Assembly (NCBI RefSeq): GCF_900113685.1
Contig: NZ_FOQG01000001.1
Location: 62,001-126,000, forward strand
Reading direction: 5' to 3'
From: Nocardioides psychrotolerans
GTDB taxonomy: Bacteria; Actinomycetota; Actinomycetes; Propionibacteriales; Nocardioidaceae
DNA length: 64,000 bases
Part shown: one piece after another, positions 35,322 through 44,106 of the stretch
Position numbering within the stretch: the stretch's first letter is position 1
Layout: each line of letters opens with the position of its first letter
Program-made: the position numbers and the translations under genes
Notes under the pieces: model-generated
Database searches by the model: none
Seen by the model: the letters and a program-made list of their open reading frames with translations, nothing else
Told to the model about the DNA's origin: nothing

Positions 35322-35365
35322 CGGTCACATCCTGTCAGCGGACCCGCGACAGCGGATCCGGTAGT

Positions 35366-35423
35366 GGTGGTCGAGCGAGACAGGCGACCGAGGGACGATG
35401 CCGCGACCGTCGTGTCGAGACCC
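35366..35423. repeat. Degenerate palindromic repeat element (REP-like) between purH and folD
   Basis: The segment begins GGTGGTCGAGCGAGAC and ends GTGTCGAGACCC, with a GC-rich centre containing partly complementary tracts. It resembles the short, dispersed palindromes with GGTNTCGA and CTCGACCACC ends that I recall from Nocardioides-type genomes. Only one clear copy is visible here, so the repeat nature is inferred from memory of the pattern, not from copies in this window. Confidence 0.4.
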
Positions 35424-35454
35424 ATTGAGGCACATGCAGACGTGAGCCCGGTCA

Positions 35455-37011
35455 TCAGTGCGCGAAGTGCCGGGTGCCGGTGAAATACATCGTGACGCCC
35501 GCGGCGCGGGCCGCCTCGATGGTGAGCTCGTCGCGCTTGGAGCCTCCGGGCTGGACGATCGCGGCCACCCCGGCGTCGAGGAGGACCTGCGGGCCGTCCT
35601 CGAAGGGGAAGAACGCATCGGAGGCGGCCGCGGCGCCCCGGGAGCGGTCCCCCGCTCGCTCGACGGCGAGCTTGCAGGAGTCGACCCGGTTGACCTGACC
35701 CATGCCGACTCCGACGGACGCGCCGTCCTTGGCGAGCAGGATCGCGTTGGACTTGACCGAGCGGCAGGCCTTCCAGGCGAAAGCGAGGTCAGCGAGCAGC
35801 TCGGCGGAGGCAGGCTCGCCGCACGCCAGGGTCCAGGTGGTCGGGTCATCGCCGTCGGCATCGACGTAGTCGCGCTGCTGCATCAGCAGGCCACCGGAGA
35901 TCGCGCGCATCTCGACCTCGCCGCGGCCCAGCGGCTCGCACTGGAGGAGTCGGATGTTCTTCTTCGCGGCCAGCACCTCGACGGCGCCTTCCTCGTAGGC
36001 CGGGGCCACGACGACCTCGGTGAAGACCTCGGCGACCTGGTGGGCCATCTCCACGGAGACCGGCGCGTTGGTGGCGATGACACCGCCGAAGGCCGAGACC
36101 GGGTCGCAGGCGTGCGCCTTGCGATGGGCGGCGGCCAGGTCGCTGCCGACGGCGATGCCGCACGGGTTGGCGTGCTTGATGATCGCGACGGTCGGCTCCT
36201 CGAAGGTGTAGGCAGCGCGACGGGCCGCGTCGGCGTCGAGGTAGTTGTTGTAGGACATCTCCTTGCCATGCAGCTGCGTGGCCTGGGCAAGACCGGCGCC
36301 GTGGGCGTTGAGGTAGAGCGCCGCAGCCTGGTGCGGGTTCTCGCCGTAGCGCAGCACGGCCGACTTGTCCCAGGTCGCGCCGACCCAGGCCGGGAAGCCC
36401 TGGCCCTCGGAGGTGTCGGTGAGCACGTTGCCCATCCACGATGCGACGGCCACGTCGTAGGACGCGGTGTGCACGAACGCCTCGGCGGCGAGGGCCTTGC
36501 GCTGGTCGTAGGTGAAGCCGCCCGCAGCGACCGCGGCGAGCACGGCTGCGTAGCGGGCCGGCGAGGTGACGATCCCGACCGACGGGTGGTTCTTCGCCGC
36601 AGCGCGGACCATCGAGGGACCGCCGATGTCGATCTGCTCGACGCACTCGTCGGGGCTGGCGCCCGAGGCAACGGTCTTGACGAAGGGGTAGAGGTTGCAG
36701 ACGACCAGGTCGAACGGCTCGACCTCGAGGTCGGCGAGCTGCTGGACGTGGGAGTCGAGGCGCCGGTCGGCCAGGATGCCGGCGTGCACCCGCGGGTGCA
36801 GGGTCTTGACGCGGCCGTCGAGGCACTCGGGGAAGCCCGTGAGGTCCTCGACCTTGGTCACCGGCAGGCCGAGGCTCTCGATGAGCGCCGCAGAGCCGCC
36901 GGTCGAGACGAGCGCGACGCCGGCGTCGTGCAGGCCGCAGACGAGATCCTCGAGCCCGGTCTTGTCGAAGACCGAGACGAGCGCGCGTCGGATCGGGATC
37001 TGGTCAGTCAT
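35455..37011 (-). CDS. purH: Bifunctional AICAR formyltransferase/IMP cyclohydrolase
   Basis: PurH performs the last two steps of IMP synthesis: formylation of AICAR with 10-formyl-THF, then ring closure. The N-terminal cyclohydrolase domain (about residues 1-195) starts [18 protein letters not shown] and has a SxGGT-like [11 protein letters not shown]. The C-terminal transformylase domain shows [26 protein letters not shown] and FFPFEDGPQ. At 518 residues it is full length. GAGGAG lies eight bases before the ATG and is part of a hairpin belonging to the upstream ZTP riboswitch. purN precedes it and folD follows, forming a purine/one-carbon cluster. Confidence 0.97.
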   Translation of the reverse strand: MTDQIPIRRALVSVFDKTGLEDLVCGLHDAGVALVSTGGSAALIESLGLPVTKVEDLTGFPECLDGRVKTLHPRVHAGILADRRLDSHVQQLADLEVEPFDLVVCNLYPFVKTVASGASPDECVEQIDIGGPSMVRAAAKNHPSVGIVTSPARYAAVLAAVAAGGFTYDQRKALAAEAFVHTASYDVAVASWMGNVLTDTSEGQGFPAWVGATWDKSAVLRYGENPHQAAALYLNAHGAGLAQATQLHGKEMSYNNYLDADAARRAAYTFEEPTVAIIKHANPCGIAVGSDLAAAHRKAHACDPVSAFGGVIATNAPVSVEMAHQVAEVFTEVVVAPAYEEGAVEVLAAKKNIRLLQCEPLGRGEVEMRAISGGLLMQQRDYVDADGDDPTTWTLACGEPASAELLADLAFAWKACRSVKSNAILLAKDGASVGVGMGQVNRVDSCKLAVERAGDRSRGAAAASDAFFPFEDGPQVLLDAGVAAIVQPGGSKRDELTIEAARAAGVTMYFTGTRHFAH

Positions 37012-37021
37012 GGTGGGGTCT

Positions 37022-37126
37022 CCTCATCGGTGGTGATGAGGGCACCCAGGCGTTCGATGCTCTCGCCGATCCCCGGAACGGGGCACTCCCTGGTGGTCCA
37101 CCCACCTGCGCCAGTCGTGTGGTCCC
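37022..37126 (-). promoter_or_regulatory. ZTP (pfl) riboswitch with RBS-masking hairpin upstream of purH
   Basis: The minus strand of the purN-purH gap carries the conserved pfl/ZTP aptamer signature in order: GACTGGCGC (about 37116-37108), GGTGGGTGGACCACCAGGGAG (stem P2 GGTGG/CCACC, about 37106-37086), a GC hairpin (CCCCG/CGGGG), then ACGCCTGGGTGCC (about 37053-37041). The last can pair CGCC with the GGCG of the first block, the known pseudoknot. Directly after it, CCTCATC (37041-37035) can pair with GATGAGG (37028-37022), which covers four bases of the purH Shine-Dalgarno GAGGAG. ZTP riboswitches sense the AICAR-derived alarmone ZTP and turn on purine and folate genes, matching this gene. 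A translational mode is inferred from the hairpin. Confidence 0.88.
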
Positions 37127-37146
37127 AGCATAGGGCGCGAGGGGGG

Positions 37147-37767
37147 TCATTGACCGAACCGGACCTTCCGCCCGGTGATCGCGAACCCTTCGCGGGCCAT
37201 CCGGCCGACCGCGTCGACGAGCATTTCGCGCTCCACCACCTTGATCCGGTCGTGAAGCGTGGCGGTCGTGTCGTCGTCCTCGACGGGCACCGCCCGCTGG
37301 GCCACGATGGGCCCCGTGTCGACCCCGTCGTCGACGACGAAGAGCGTGCACCCGCTGATCTTGACGCCATGCTCCAGCGCCTCGGCCGGCCCGTGCATCC
37401 CGGGGAACGACGGCGACAGGGCCGGGTGGGTGTTGACGATCCGGCCCTCGAAGCGGCTGTGGAACTCCTCGCCCACGAGCTTCATGAAGCCGGCGAGCAC
37501 GAGCAGGTCGGGATCGAAGTTGGCGACCGTCTCTGCCATCGCCCTGTCCCAGTGCTCCCGGGTCGTGAAGTCCTTGACCCGCTTGACGAAGGTCGGGACG
37601 CCCGCGGCGTCGGCACGCGCGAGCCCCTCGATGTCGTCGCGGTCCGCGCCGACCGCGACCACCGAGGCGCCGTACGACGGATCGGTGCAGGCGTCGAGCA
37701 GGGCCTGCAGGTTGGTGCCCGACCCGGAGACGAGCACGACGAGGCGGGCGGGAAGGGGCTCGGGCAC
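37147..37767 (-). CDS. purN: Phosphoribosylglycinamide formyltransferase
   Basis: PurN transfers a formyl group from 10-formyl-THF to GAR in purine synthesis. The 206-residue protein begins ARLVVLVSGSGTNLQALLDA and carries the catalytic triad region: Asn/His in VNTHPALSPSFPGMHG, and Asp in the VVDDGVDTGPIVAQRAVPV segment. It starts with GTG at 37767 and lies upstream of the ZTP riboswitch and purH, with perM upstream of it. The perM-purN-purH order is conserved in many actinobacteria, including mycobacteria. Confidence 0.95.
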   Translation of the reverse strand: MPEPLPARLVVLVSGSGTNLQALLDACTDPSYGASVVAVGADRDDIEGLARADAAGVPTFVKRVKDFTTREHWDRAMAETVANFDPDLLVLAGFMKLVGEEFHSRFEGRIVNTHPALSPSFPGMHGPAEALEHGVKISGCTLFVVDDGVDTGPIVAQRAVPVEDDDTTATLHDRIKVVEREMLVDAVGRMAREGFAITGRKVRFGQ

Positions 37768-37854
37768 GGTCGGGAGTCTAGGGCGTGTCTCCCTGTTCCT
37801 GGCCGTCGCGAGCGGGGGCGGCGCGCAGCAGGCTGGAAGCGGGGAGTCGCGCCC

Positions 37855-39135
37855 CTAGGAGTCTGCGCCCTCGAGCGTCGCGTCGGTCCGCGCGGCCCGA
37901 CGCTGCCACCAGGTGATCAGGAGGCCGCCGACCAGCCCGCCGATCCCGAAGGCCGTGATGGCGTGCAGCAGCACGTCGAAGACCAACGGCCCCACGTCGC
38001 GCATGCGACCGGGGCCGACGGCACCACCGGCGACCGAGGCGAGGACTCCGAAGACGGCGCCGGCGAGGACACCACCGATGCAGCCACGCGCCGCACCCTC
38101 CTCCCAGCGCAGGGTCGGGCTGAGCCGCTGGGCGCGCACCGCACCCCACGCTGCGACGAGGAACGGCACGGCGACCAGCAGGCCGGTCCACGCGGCGGTC
38201 GGCCCGGTCTCGGGGAGGGCCGCGAGCAGGGGGAACATCGGCAGCGGGCCGATCAGCACGGCGCCCGGGCTGACCAGGGTGCCGACGCCGACCGAGAAGC
38301 CGGGCCCGAGCAGGTAGGAGCCGGAGAAGACCGCCGCGTTGGGCACCACGGTGGCGCTGAGCGCGGTGAAGAGGGTGGCGTCGCCGGCATCGGTGTGGAG
38401 CTGCGACATCACGTTGATCGCCGTGCTGCCGTCGAGGAGCAGCGCGACCACGAAGGCCAGGAGGGTGACCGCGAGCCAGGCGACGAGGATCCGTCGGCAG
38501 GCGGTCAGCCCGGCCCGCAGCGACATCGGCACGAAGGAGGCCCAGATCGCGGCCCGACCGGAGCCGATCGCGATCGCCGAGCCCCCCAGGCCTCCGGCCA
38601 GCACCAGCGACCAGAGAACCACGCGACCGGTGTCGGGGGCCGTGGCGGTCGTGCCGGCGAGGTTGGAGGTCAGCACGGCGACGACGACGTAGGCGGCAGT
38701 GAACAGCCCGGCCGCGAGCGGCACGGTGAGGTCACGCTCGCCGTCGGCGATCCGGTCGGCGTCGGGGCCATGGCCCGAGACCGCCTCGCCGAGGCCGTGG
38801 CCGACGCGCCACAGGGCCCAGGCGCAGAACGCCGTGATGCCGAGGGGCACGACGGTGACCGCGACGCCCTGCACCGTCACGCCCGACCCGTGGGCCATCA
38901 GCCACCCGAGGGCGCCCGTGCGGAGCCCGTCACGCGGGGTGCCGTGGGCGCCGGCATCGGTGAGGAACCAGCCCACGACGCCGACCGCGAGGCACACCAC
39001 CAGCGTGCTGGTCGCGGCCACCGCTCCGGCGAACGTGGCGAGCAGGACCAGCGGACGTCGCGCGGTCAGGTCGCGGGAGACCTCGGCCGCCGAGCGACTC
39101 CGCGCCGGGGCCGACGGTGGGAGCAGTGAAGTCAT
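37855..39135 (-). CDS. perM: DUF6350/PerM-like integral membrane protein
   Basis: This 426-residue protein has about ten TM helices, beginning with LVLLATFAGAVAATSTLVVCLAVGVVGWFL, and a short charged C-terminal tail. Topology and location immediately upstream of purN-purH match the DUF6350 family whose mycobacterial member, PerM, supports cell division and persistence by stabilising divisome components. Sequence motifs in this family are weak, so the call depends partly on gene order. ATG at 39135 gives a normal cytoplasmic N terminus; the frame continues further upstream without family features. Confidence 0.8.
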   Translation of the reverse strand: MTSLLPPSAPARSRSAAEVSRDLTARRPLVLLATFAGAVAATSTLVVCLAVGVVGWFLTDAGAHGTPRDGLRTGALGWLMAHGSGVTVQGVAVTVVPLGITAFCAWALWRVGHGLGEAVSGHGPDADRIADGERDLTVPLAAGLFTAAYVVVAVLTSNLAGTTATAPDTGRVVLWSLVLAGGLGGSAIAIGSGRAAIWASFVPMSLRAGLTACRRILVAWLAVTLLAFVVALLLDGSTAINVMSQLHTDAGDATLFTALSATVVPNAAVFSGSYLLGPGFSVGVGTLVSPGAVLIGPLPMFPLLAALPETGPTAAWTGLLVAVPFLVAAWGAVRAQRLSPTLRWEEGAARGCIGGVLAGAVFGVLASVAGGAVGPGRMRDVGPLVFDVLLHAITAFGIGGLVGGLLITWWQRRAARTDATLEGADS

Positions 39136-39271
39136 GGCCGTGTCATCATCACGCGCGGTCCGGGACCTCCGGCGCTCCCACGCCGATACGTCGGCGCCCC
39201 GGAGCGGTGTGACACCGACGCCCGGGCGGGCATTGGGGTCGCCACGGCGTCTCGCGTACCGTGGAACGGCC

Positions 39272-41137
39272 ATGAGGGACCCCCAGGAGTTCGACGCGTT
39301 CTACCGCGACGCAGGTGAGCGGCTGCTGGTGCAGACCTATGCCCTGACGGGCGACCTGACGGCGGCTCGCAGCGCCGTTCGTGACTCCTTCATCGTCGCC
39401 TGGCACCACTGGCGCAAGGTCTCGCGGCTCGACGATCCCGAGTCCTCGGTGCGTCCCCACGCGTGGCGTCACGCGCAGCGCCGCCACACCGCCCGGCTGT
39501 GGCACAAGGAGAGCGGCATCGGCGCCGACGTCAAGGCGACCCTCGACGCGCTCGCGACGCTCAGCGTCACCCAGCGCAAGGTCCTCCTGCTCACGCAGCT
39601 GGCCACCGTGACCATGCCGCAGATGGCGCGCGAGGTGGGCCTGCCGCTCGAGGATGCCGAGCGGGAGCTCCAGACCGCGGCCTCCCAGTTCGCCCTGGCC
39701 CTCGACATCGCCGCCGCCGACATCCCGATCCAGTTCGAGGGACTGGCGCAGGTCACCAGCGCGGTGCGCTTCCCCCGAGCCCCGATCGTGCGCCGTGCGG
39801 GCGCCGCGCGCCGTCGTACGCACACCACCGTGGGGGTCGTCGGTGCCGTCGCCGCCTTCCTGCTGACCGGCTCACTGGTCACGGACGTGACCGGGGTGCG
39901 CCCCGACCTCGACTTCAGAGTCGGCCAGACCACCTCCTCCCCCACCTCTTCCCCCACCGCGAGTGGATCGGTCGCCGCGACGCCCGAGGTCGTGCTCGAC
40001 GAGTCGACGCTGCTCACCGAGGCGCAGGTGCGACGAAGCGCCCCCTCCCGCACCTGGTCGATCCGCCGCACGGGTGACAACTCCGAGGGAAGCGGACTGC
40101 TCGCGCCCTGCCAGCAGGCGCGCTACGCCGACCCACGCGGCACCGCGGCGCTCGTGCGCACCTTCGCCGCTGCCCCCTCCGGGAAGGAGCCTCAGGCGAC
40201 GGTCCTCCAGCTCACCGAGGAGTCCTCGAGCCCCCGGGCCGCCCGCCGCGCCTACACGACCGCTCTCGAGTGGTACGGCGCGTGCCTGGCCGAGCGCGTC
40301 CAGCTCCTCGGCACCCGCACGATCGGTTTCGTCGGCGACCAGGCGATGCTGATGACCCTGCGCTCCTTCGACGCTCCCGTGCAGACGATGAGCGTGGGCA
40401 TCGCCCGCACCGGCGCCTACGTCACCACGACCATCGCCAACGTGCGCGACGAGGAGCGCCCGGACGTCGACGGCGCTGCCGGGCTGCTCGCCGACGCCGT
40501 CGACGGCCTCTGCACGCTGCCCGACGGCGGGACCTGTGCCGGGGCGCCGCGACCCACGGACGCCGACCCGCTGCCCGTCGGCGCCGCGCCCGCGATGCTC
40601 AGCGAGCTGGACCTCCCGCCGGTGACCGGCGTGGAGCGTCCCTGGGTCGGCACCGAGCCACGTCGAGCCCTGACCAACGTCGCCGCGACCCGCTGCGACG
40701 ACGCGAGCTTCCAGGGCCGCTTCGAGGGCAAGCCCTTCACCAACAACCTCACCCGCACCTTCCTGATCCCCGAGGCCCGCCTGCCCGTGCGCTTCGGCAT
40801 CACCGAGACCGTCGCCTCGCTGCCCCGGGCGCGCGCGGAGAAGTTCGTCGAGCAGATCCGCACCCGGCTCGCCGACTGCTCCGACAAGGACCTCGGCACC
40901 GACGTCGTGCGGGTCTCGCACGTCGACGAGGCGCAGACCGACATCACGGTGTGGGACCTGACGACCGAGATCTCCGACAACGAGTCGGTGAGCTACTCGA
41001 TGGCGATCCTGCGCAACGGCACGTCGGTCGCCCAGCTGACCTTCGTCCCCGACGGCTCGGCCACCCTGGCCGACGGGACCTTCGGGGCCGTCGCCGAGCG
41101 CGCCCTCCAGCGCCTCGCCCGCCTGCCCCGTCCCTGA
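39272..41137 (+). CDS. ECF-type sigma factor fused to a TM helix and an extracytoplasmic sensor-like domain
   Basis: This 621-residue protein joins a small sigma-70 module to a membrane-anchored outer domain. Residues about 6-75 look like region sigma-2 (EFDAFYRDAGERLLVQTY, SFIVAWHHWRKV). Residues about 88-145 look like sigma-4 with a helix-turn-helix (LDALATLSVTQRKVLLL, MPQMAREVGLPLEDAERELQ). Both are diverged. A single TM helix follows at about 185-205, then a Ser/Thr/Pro linker and a roughly 400-residue domain with paired Cys residues and two similar halves. The same parts occur as two separate, broken genes just downstream. A membrane-tethered transcription regulator that senses envelope state is the best reading; sigma activity is not proven. 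Confidence 0.78.
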   Translation: MRDPQEFDAFYRDAGERLLVQTYALTGDLTAARSAVRDSFIVAWHHWRKVSRLDDPESSVRPHAWRHAQRRHTARLWHKESGIGADVKATLDALATLSVTQRKVLLLTQLATVTMPQMAREVGLPLEDAERELQTAASQFALALDIAAADIPIQFEGLAQVTSAVRFPRAPIVRRAGAARRRTHTTVGVVGAVAAFLLTGSLVTDVTGVRPDLDFRVGQTTSSPTSSPTASGSVAATPEVVLDESTLLTEAQVRRSAPSRTWSIRRTGDNSEGSGLLAPCQQARYADPRGTAALVRTFAAAPSGKEPQATVLQLTEESSSPRAARRAYTTALEWYGACLAERVQLLGTRTIGFVGDQAMLMTLRSFDAPVQTMSVGIARTGAYVTTTIANVRDEERPDVDGAAGLLADAVDGLCTLPDGGTCAGAPRPTDADPLPVGAAPAMLSELDLPPVTGVERPWVGTEPRRALTNVAATRCDDASFQGRFEGKPFTNNLTRTFLIPEARLPVRFGITETVASLPRARAEKFVEQIRTRLADCSDKDLGTDVVRVSHVDEAQTDITVWDLTTEISDNESVSYSMAILRNGTSVAQLTFVPDGSATLADGTFGAVAERALQRLARLPRP

Positions 41138-41198
41138 CCCCGTCCCCGTCCCTCGCCCCCGTCCCTCGTCCGGGCCAGGAAGTTTCCCGATCTGCCGT

Positions 41199-41225
41199 GC
41201 AACCGTGGAGCCCGTCGTGGCGTAT
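41199..41225 (+). promoter_or_regulatory. Candidate ECF-sigma promoter (GCAACC-N16-CGTAT)
   Basis: GCAACC at 41199-41204 is followed after exactly 16 bases by CGTAT at 41221-41225, 47 bases before the start of the broken sigma gene. AAC-containing -35 and CGT-containing -10 elements at this spacing are the classic form recognised by ECF sigma factors, many of which drive their own genes. The match is by eye. Confidence 0.45.
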
Positions 41226-41271
41226 CCCTCCTGACAGCCACAGACACAGCCACAGACAGACGGGCGAGTCG

Positions 41272-41793
41272 ATGGAAGAACAGGAGTTCGACGACTTCTA
41301 CACCGCCTCCTTCAGCCGGCTCACGCACCAGCTCCACGCGATGATCGGCGACCGGGACGAGGCGCAGGAGTGCGTGCAGGAGGCCTTCGTGCGGGCCTGG
41401 GCCCACTGACGACGGCTCGACCGGTCGGAGCATCCGGAAGCCTGGGTGCGCACCACCGCCTACCGGATCGCGGTGAGCCGCTGGCGTCGTGCGACGAAGG
41501 GCCGGCGGCCGCCTGACCGAGCCGTCGGCAGGCCCACCGTGTCGCCCGCCGTCGACGAGTCGCACGTCGCGCTCGTCGAGGCGCTGCGTCAGCTGCCGGA
41601 GGCCCAGCGCCGGGCGCTGGTGCTCCACCACATCGCCGACCTGTCGGTGCACGCCGTCGCCGCCGAGGTGGGGGTGCCCGAGGGCACCATCAAGGCCCGG
41701 CTCAGCCGCGGTCGCACTGCGCTCGCCGTGCTGCTCGCGGACCCCGACGACCGACCCCGAGGCGGACTCCAGGAGGGAGCAAGCCATGCGTGA
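41272..41793 (+). pseudogene. ECF sigma factor gene interrupted by an in-frame TGA
   Basis: The reading frame starts MEEQEFDDFYTASFSRLTHQ, has region 2 (DEAQECVQEAFVRAWAH), then meets TGA at 41407-41409. It resumes without any frame change as RRLDRSEHPEAWVRTTAYRI and a clear region 4 (QLPEAQRRALVLHHIADLSV, VPEGTIKARLSRGR). In intact relatives, and in the upstream fusion protein (AWHHWRK), this position is Trp, so a TGG to TGA change is the likely lesion. A downstream GTG near 41446 could still start a fragment containing only region 4. The gene overlaps the next (also broken) gene by eight bases. A sequencing error cannot be excluded. Confidence 0.85.
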
Positions 41794-43113
41794 CCCCATC
41801 GACGCACTCCAGAACTTCGACCCCGGAGGCCCCATGGACCCCCTGCCACCGTCCGAGGTGCGCCGCCTCGGCGACCGCCACCGCGGTGATCGGCAGCGAC
41901 CGGGGCGCCCGCTCGGTCGACCCCGCCGATCCGACCCCCTCGGTCACGACCACGCAGACCGGCAGCTCGTCGCTCGACGCCATCGACATCTCCGTCAACA
42001 TGCCGGACGACGACGACGGACAGCCGGTCGTGCAGGCCCGCGGCGGGGTCGGTCTCTCCGACGTCGGCTTCTGCGACACCGGGCAGCCGCTGAACGACGA
42101 CGGCCGCTCGGACTCGATGTCGGTCGCGTCCTCAGGACCGGAGTACTCCGACGCCCGCGAGCTGGTCGTCTACCCCGACGTCGAGGGCGCCGCCCGTGTC
42201 CTGGACGCGCTGGTCGATGCGGCGACGGGCTGCCCGCGGGAGGAGCCCGGGCCCGGCAGCACGACGTTGCACGAGGTGACGAGGTCCGACGTCGGGGACG
42301 ACTCCGTCGTCGTGTCCGCCACCTACGAGACCGACGGGTCGGTCGGTCTTGGCGCCGAGATCCTGCAGTTCGTGCGGGTCGGCAACGCCCTCCTGGCCAC
42401 CTCCGGTTACAGCGAGTGGGACCCGCAGGCGCTGGACCCCGTGCGAGCCCAGTACGCCTCCGACATCGCGCCGATCGTCGAGCAGATGTGCGTCTTCTCG
42501 GGCGTGACCTGCTCGGTGGAGGGGCCACTCCCTCCCGAGGACCTCCCGGACATCACCACGCCGGTCCCGGCGGACTTCCCGCTGGCCGCCGGTTGGCCCA
42601 CCGACAGCGAGCCCGGCCCCGACAACGGGCTGACCGGCCCCGGCCCCCGCGTGGAGGTCCTCGAGGGACCGAGCGTGTGCGGGTTCCGGCGGCCCGGCAG
42701 CCGCCGCCGATCGGCTCTCCGCGCGGTGGGCCAACCCCGAGGACTACCGCTCGCGGGTGCTCCTGGCCTTCGCCGACGCCGACGCCGCCATCGCCTACCA
42801 GGGCGCGTTCCTCGAGACCTACCGCGTCTGCCCTCGCGACCCCGGCTCGGACGGCTACGTCTCGATCCACGACGTACGCCGCACGGCGGTGGGCGGTGAG
42901 TCCTGGGCGGTCGTGCGGACCTCTGAGCTCCGGGGGTCCCCCGCGATCGGTCTGGAGATCCTCCACGTGATCCGGGTCGGCTCGGCAGTGCTCATCGACA
43001 TCACCAGCGGCGAGGACATGGAGGAGGGCTCCGAGGAGCAGGTCGCGTCTCAGACCGACGCGGCCGCGGATGTGGTCGCCGCGATGTGCGCCTTCACGGA
43101 GGCGGGCTGCTGA
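41786..43113 (+). pseudogene. Membrane/secreted sensor-like partner of the sigma factor, broken by two frameshifts
   Basis: Translation starts at ATG 41786 (MRDPIDALQNFDPGGPMDPL), overlapping the sigma gene stop. Around 41866-41895 the coding frame changes: the start frame reads LGDRHR while another frame takes over with ATATAVIGSDRGARS, and the TM helix expected here is missing, so a small deletion is likely. That second frame runs to about 42680 (VLEGPSVCGF). There a one-base shift is needed to continue into SARWANPEDYRSRVLLAFAD and on to the stop at 43113 (MCAFTEAGC). The two halves each end in similar Cys-containing segments, like the outer domain of the upstream fusion protein. Confidence 0.8.
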
Positions 43114-43134
43114 CGCCTCGTCGTACGACCTGAG

Positions 43135-43179
43135 ATGCACGACGGCCCGCCCGGTCAGACCGGGCGGGCCGTCGTGCAT
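43135..43179. terminator. Perfect 21-base stem hairpin, bidirectional terminator
   Basis: A 21-base perfect inverted repeat beginning ATGCACGACGGCCCGCC encloses the three-base loop CAG. It lies between the convergent sigma-partner pseudogene (stop at 43113) and sucD (stop at 43202) and can end transcripts from both sides. Confidence 0.9.
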
Positions 43180-43201
43180 GACGCCGTGGGGCGTCGGTGG
43201 G

Positions 43202-44095
43202 TCACATGTTCTGGAGGATGTCCCGCATCAGCTGCGCGGTCTCGGACGGCGTCTTGCCGACCTTGACGCCGACGGCCTCGAGGGCCTCCTTCTTGGCCTG
43301 CGCGGTGCCGGACGAGCCCGACACGATCGCGCCGGCGTGGCCCATCGTCTTGCCCTCGGGGGCGGTGAAGCCCGCGACGTAGCCGACGACCGGCTTGGTG
43401 ACGTGGTCCTTGATGTAGGCCGCCGCACGCTCCTCGGCGTCGCCGCCGATCTCGCCGATCATCACGATCGCCTTGGTGTCCGGGTCCGCCTCGAACGCCG
43501 CGAGGGCGTCGATGTGCGTAGTGCCGACGATCGGGTCGCCGCCGATGCCGATGGCGGTCGAGAAACCGTAGTCCCGCAGCTCGTACATCATCTGGTAGGT
43601 CAGGGTGCCGGACTTCGACACCAGGCCGACCGGACCGGTGCCCGCGATGGTGTGCGGGGTGATGCCGGCCAGCGACTCACCCGGCGTGATGATGCCGGGG
43701 CAGTTGGGACCGATCATTCGGGTGCTGCCGTGGTTGCTGGGGCCGTTGAGGTAGGCCCAGACCTCGGCGGTGTCCTGGACGGGCACACCCTCGGTGATGA
43801 CCACGAGCAGGCCGATGCCGGCGTCGATGGCCTCGATGCAGGCGTCCTTGGTGAAGGCCGGCGGCACGAAGACGACCGACACGTCGGCGCCGGTCTCCTT
43901 CATCGCCTCAGCGACGTTGCCGAAGACGGGGAGGTCCTTGCCGGCGAGCTCGACCGACGTACCGGCCTTGCGGGCGTTGACGCCGCCGACGATGGTGGAC
44001 CCGGCCTGGACCATCAGGGTGGTGTGCTTGGAGCCCATGCCGCCCGTCATGCCCTGGACGATGATCTTGGAGTCCTTGTTGAGGTAGATAGACAT
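43202..44095 (-). CDS. sucD: Succinyl-CoA synthetase alpha subunit
   Basis: SucD binds CoA and carries the phosphohistidine intermediate when succinyl-CoA is converted to succinate with nucleotide triphosphate formation. The 297-residue protein has the CoA-binding [13 protein letters not shown], the region [14 protein letters not shown] and the phosphorylated His in [12 protein letters not shown]. The ATG start at 44095 lies eleven bases after the sucC stop, so the pair form an operon. A bidirectional terminator follows. Confidence 0.97.
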   Translation of the reverse strand: MSIYLNKDSKIIVQGMTGGMGSKHTTLMVQAGSTIVGGVNARKAGTSVELAGKDLPVFGNVAEAMKETGADVSVVFVPPAFTKDACIEAIDAGIGLLVVITEGVPVQDTAEVWAYLNGPSNHGSTRMIGPNCPGIITPGESLAGITPHTIAGTGPVGLVSKSGTLTYQMMYELRDYGFSTAIGIGGDPIVGTTHIDALAAFEADPDTKAIVMIGEIGGDAEERAAAYIKDHVTKPVVGYVAGFTAPEGKTMGHAGAIVSGSSGTAQAKKEALEAVGVKVGKTPSETAQLMRDILQNM

Positions 44096-44106
44096 GTCTA
44101 GAGTCC

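Noticed and set aside
35458..39129. A very long plus-strand open frame (over 1200 codons) opposite purH, purN and perM
   Set aside because: It is antisense to three clear genes, its composition is Arg/Gly/Asp/His-rich as expected for the reverse of GC-biased codons, and it shows no domain or signal.
41404..41412. UGA in the sigma gene as selenocysteine
   Set aside because: No SECIS-like hairpin is evident after the codon, the aligned residue in the relative is Trp rather than Cys, and no selenocysteine genes are in the window.
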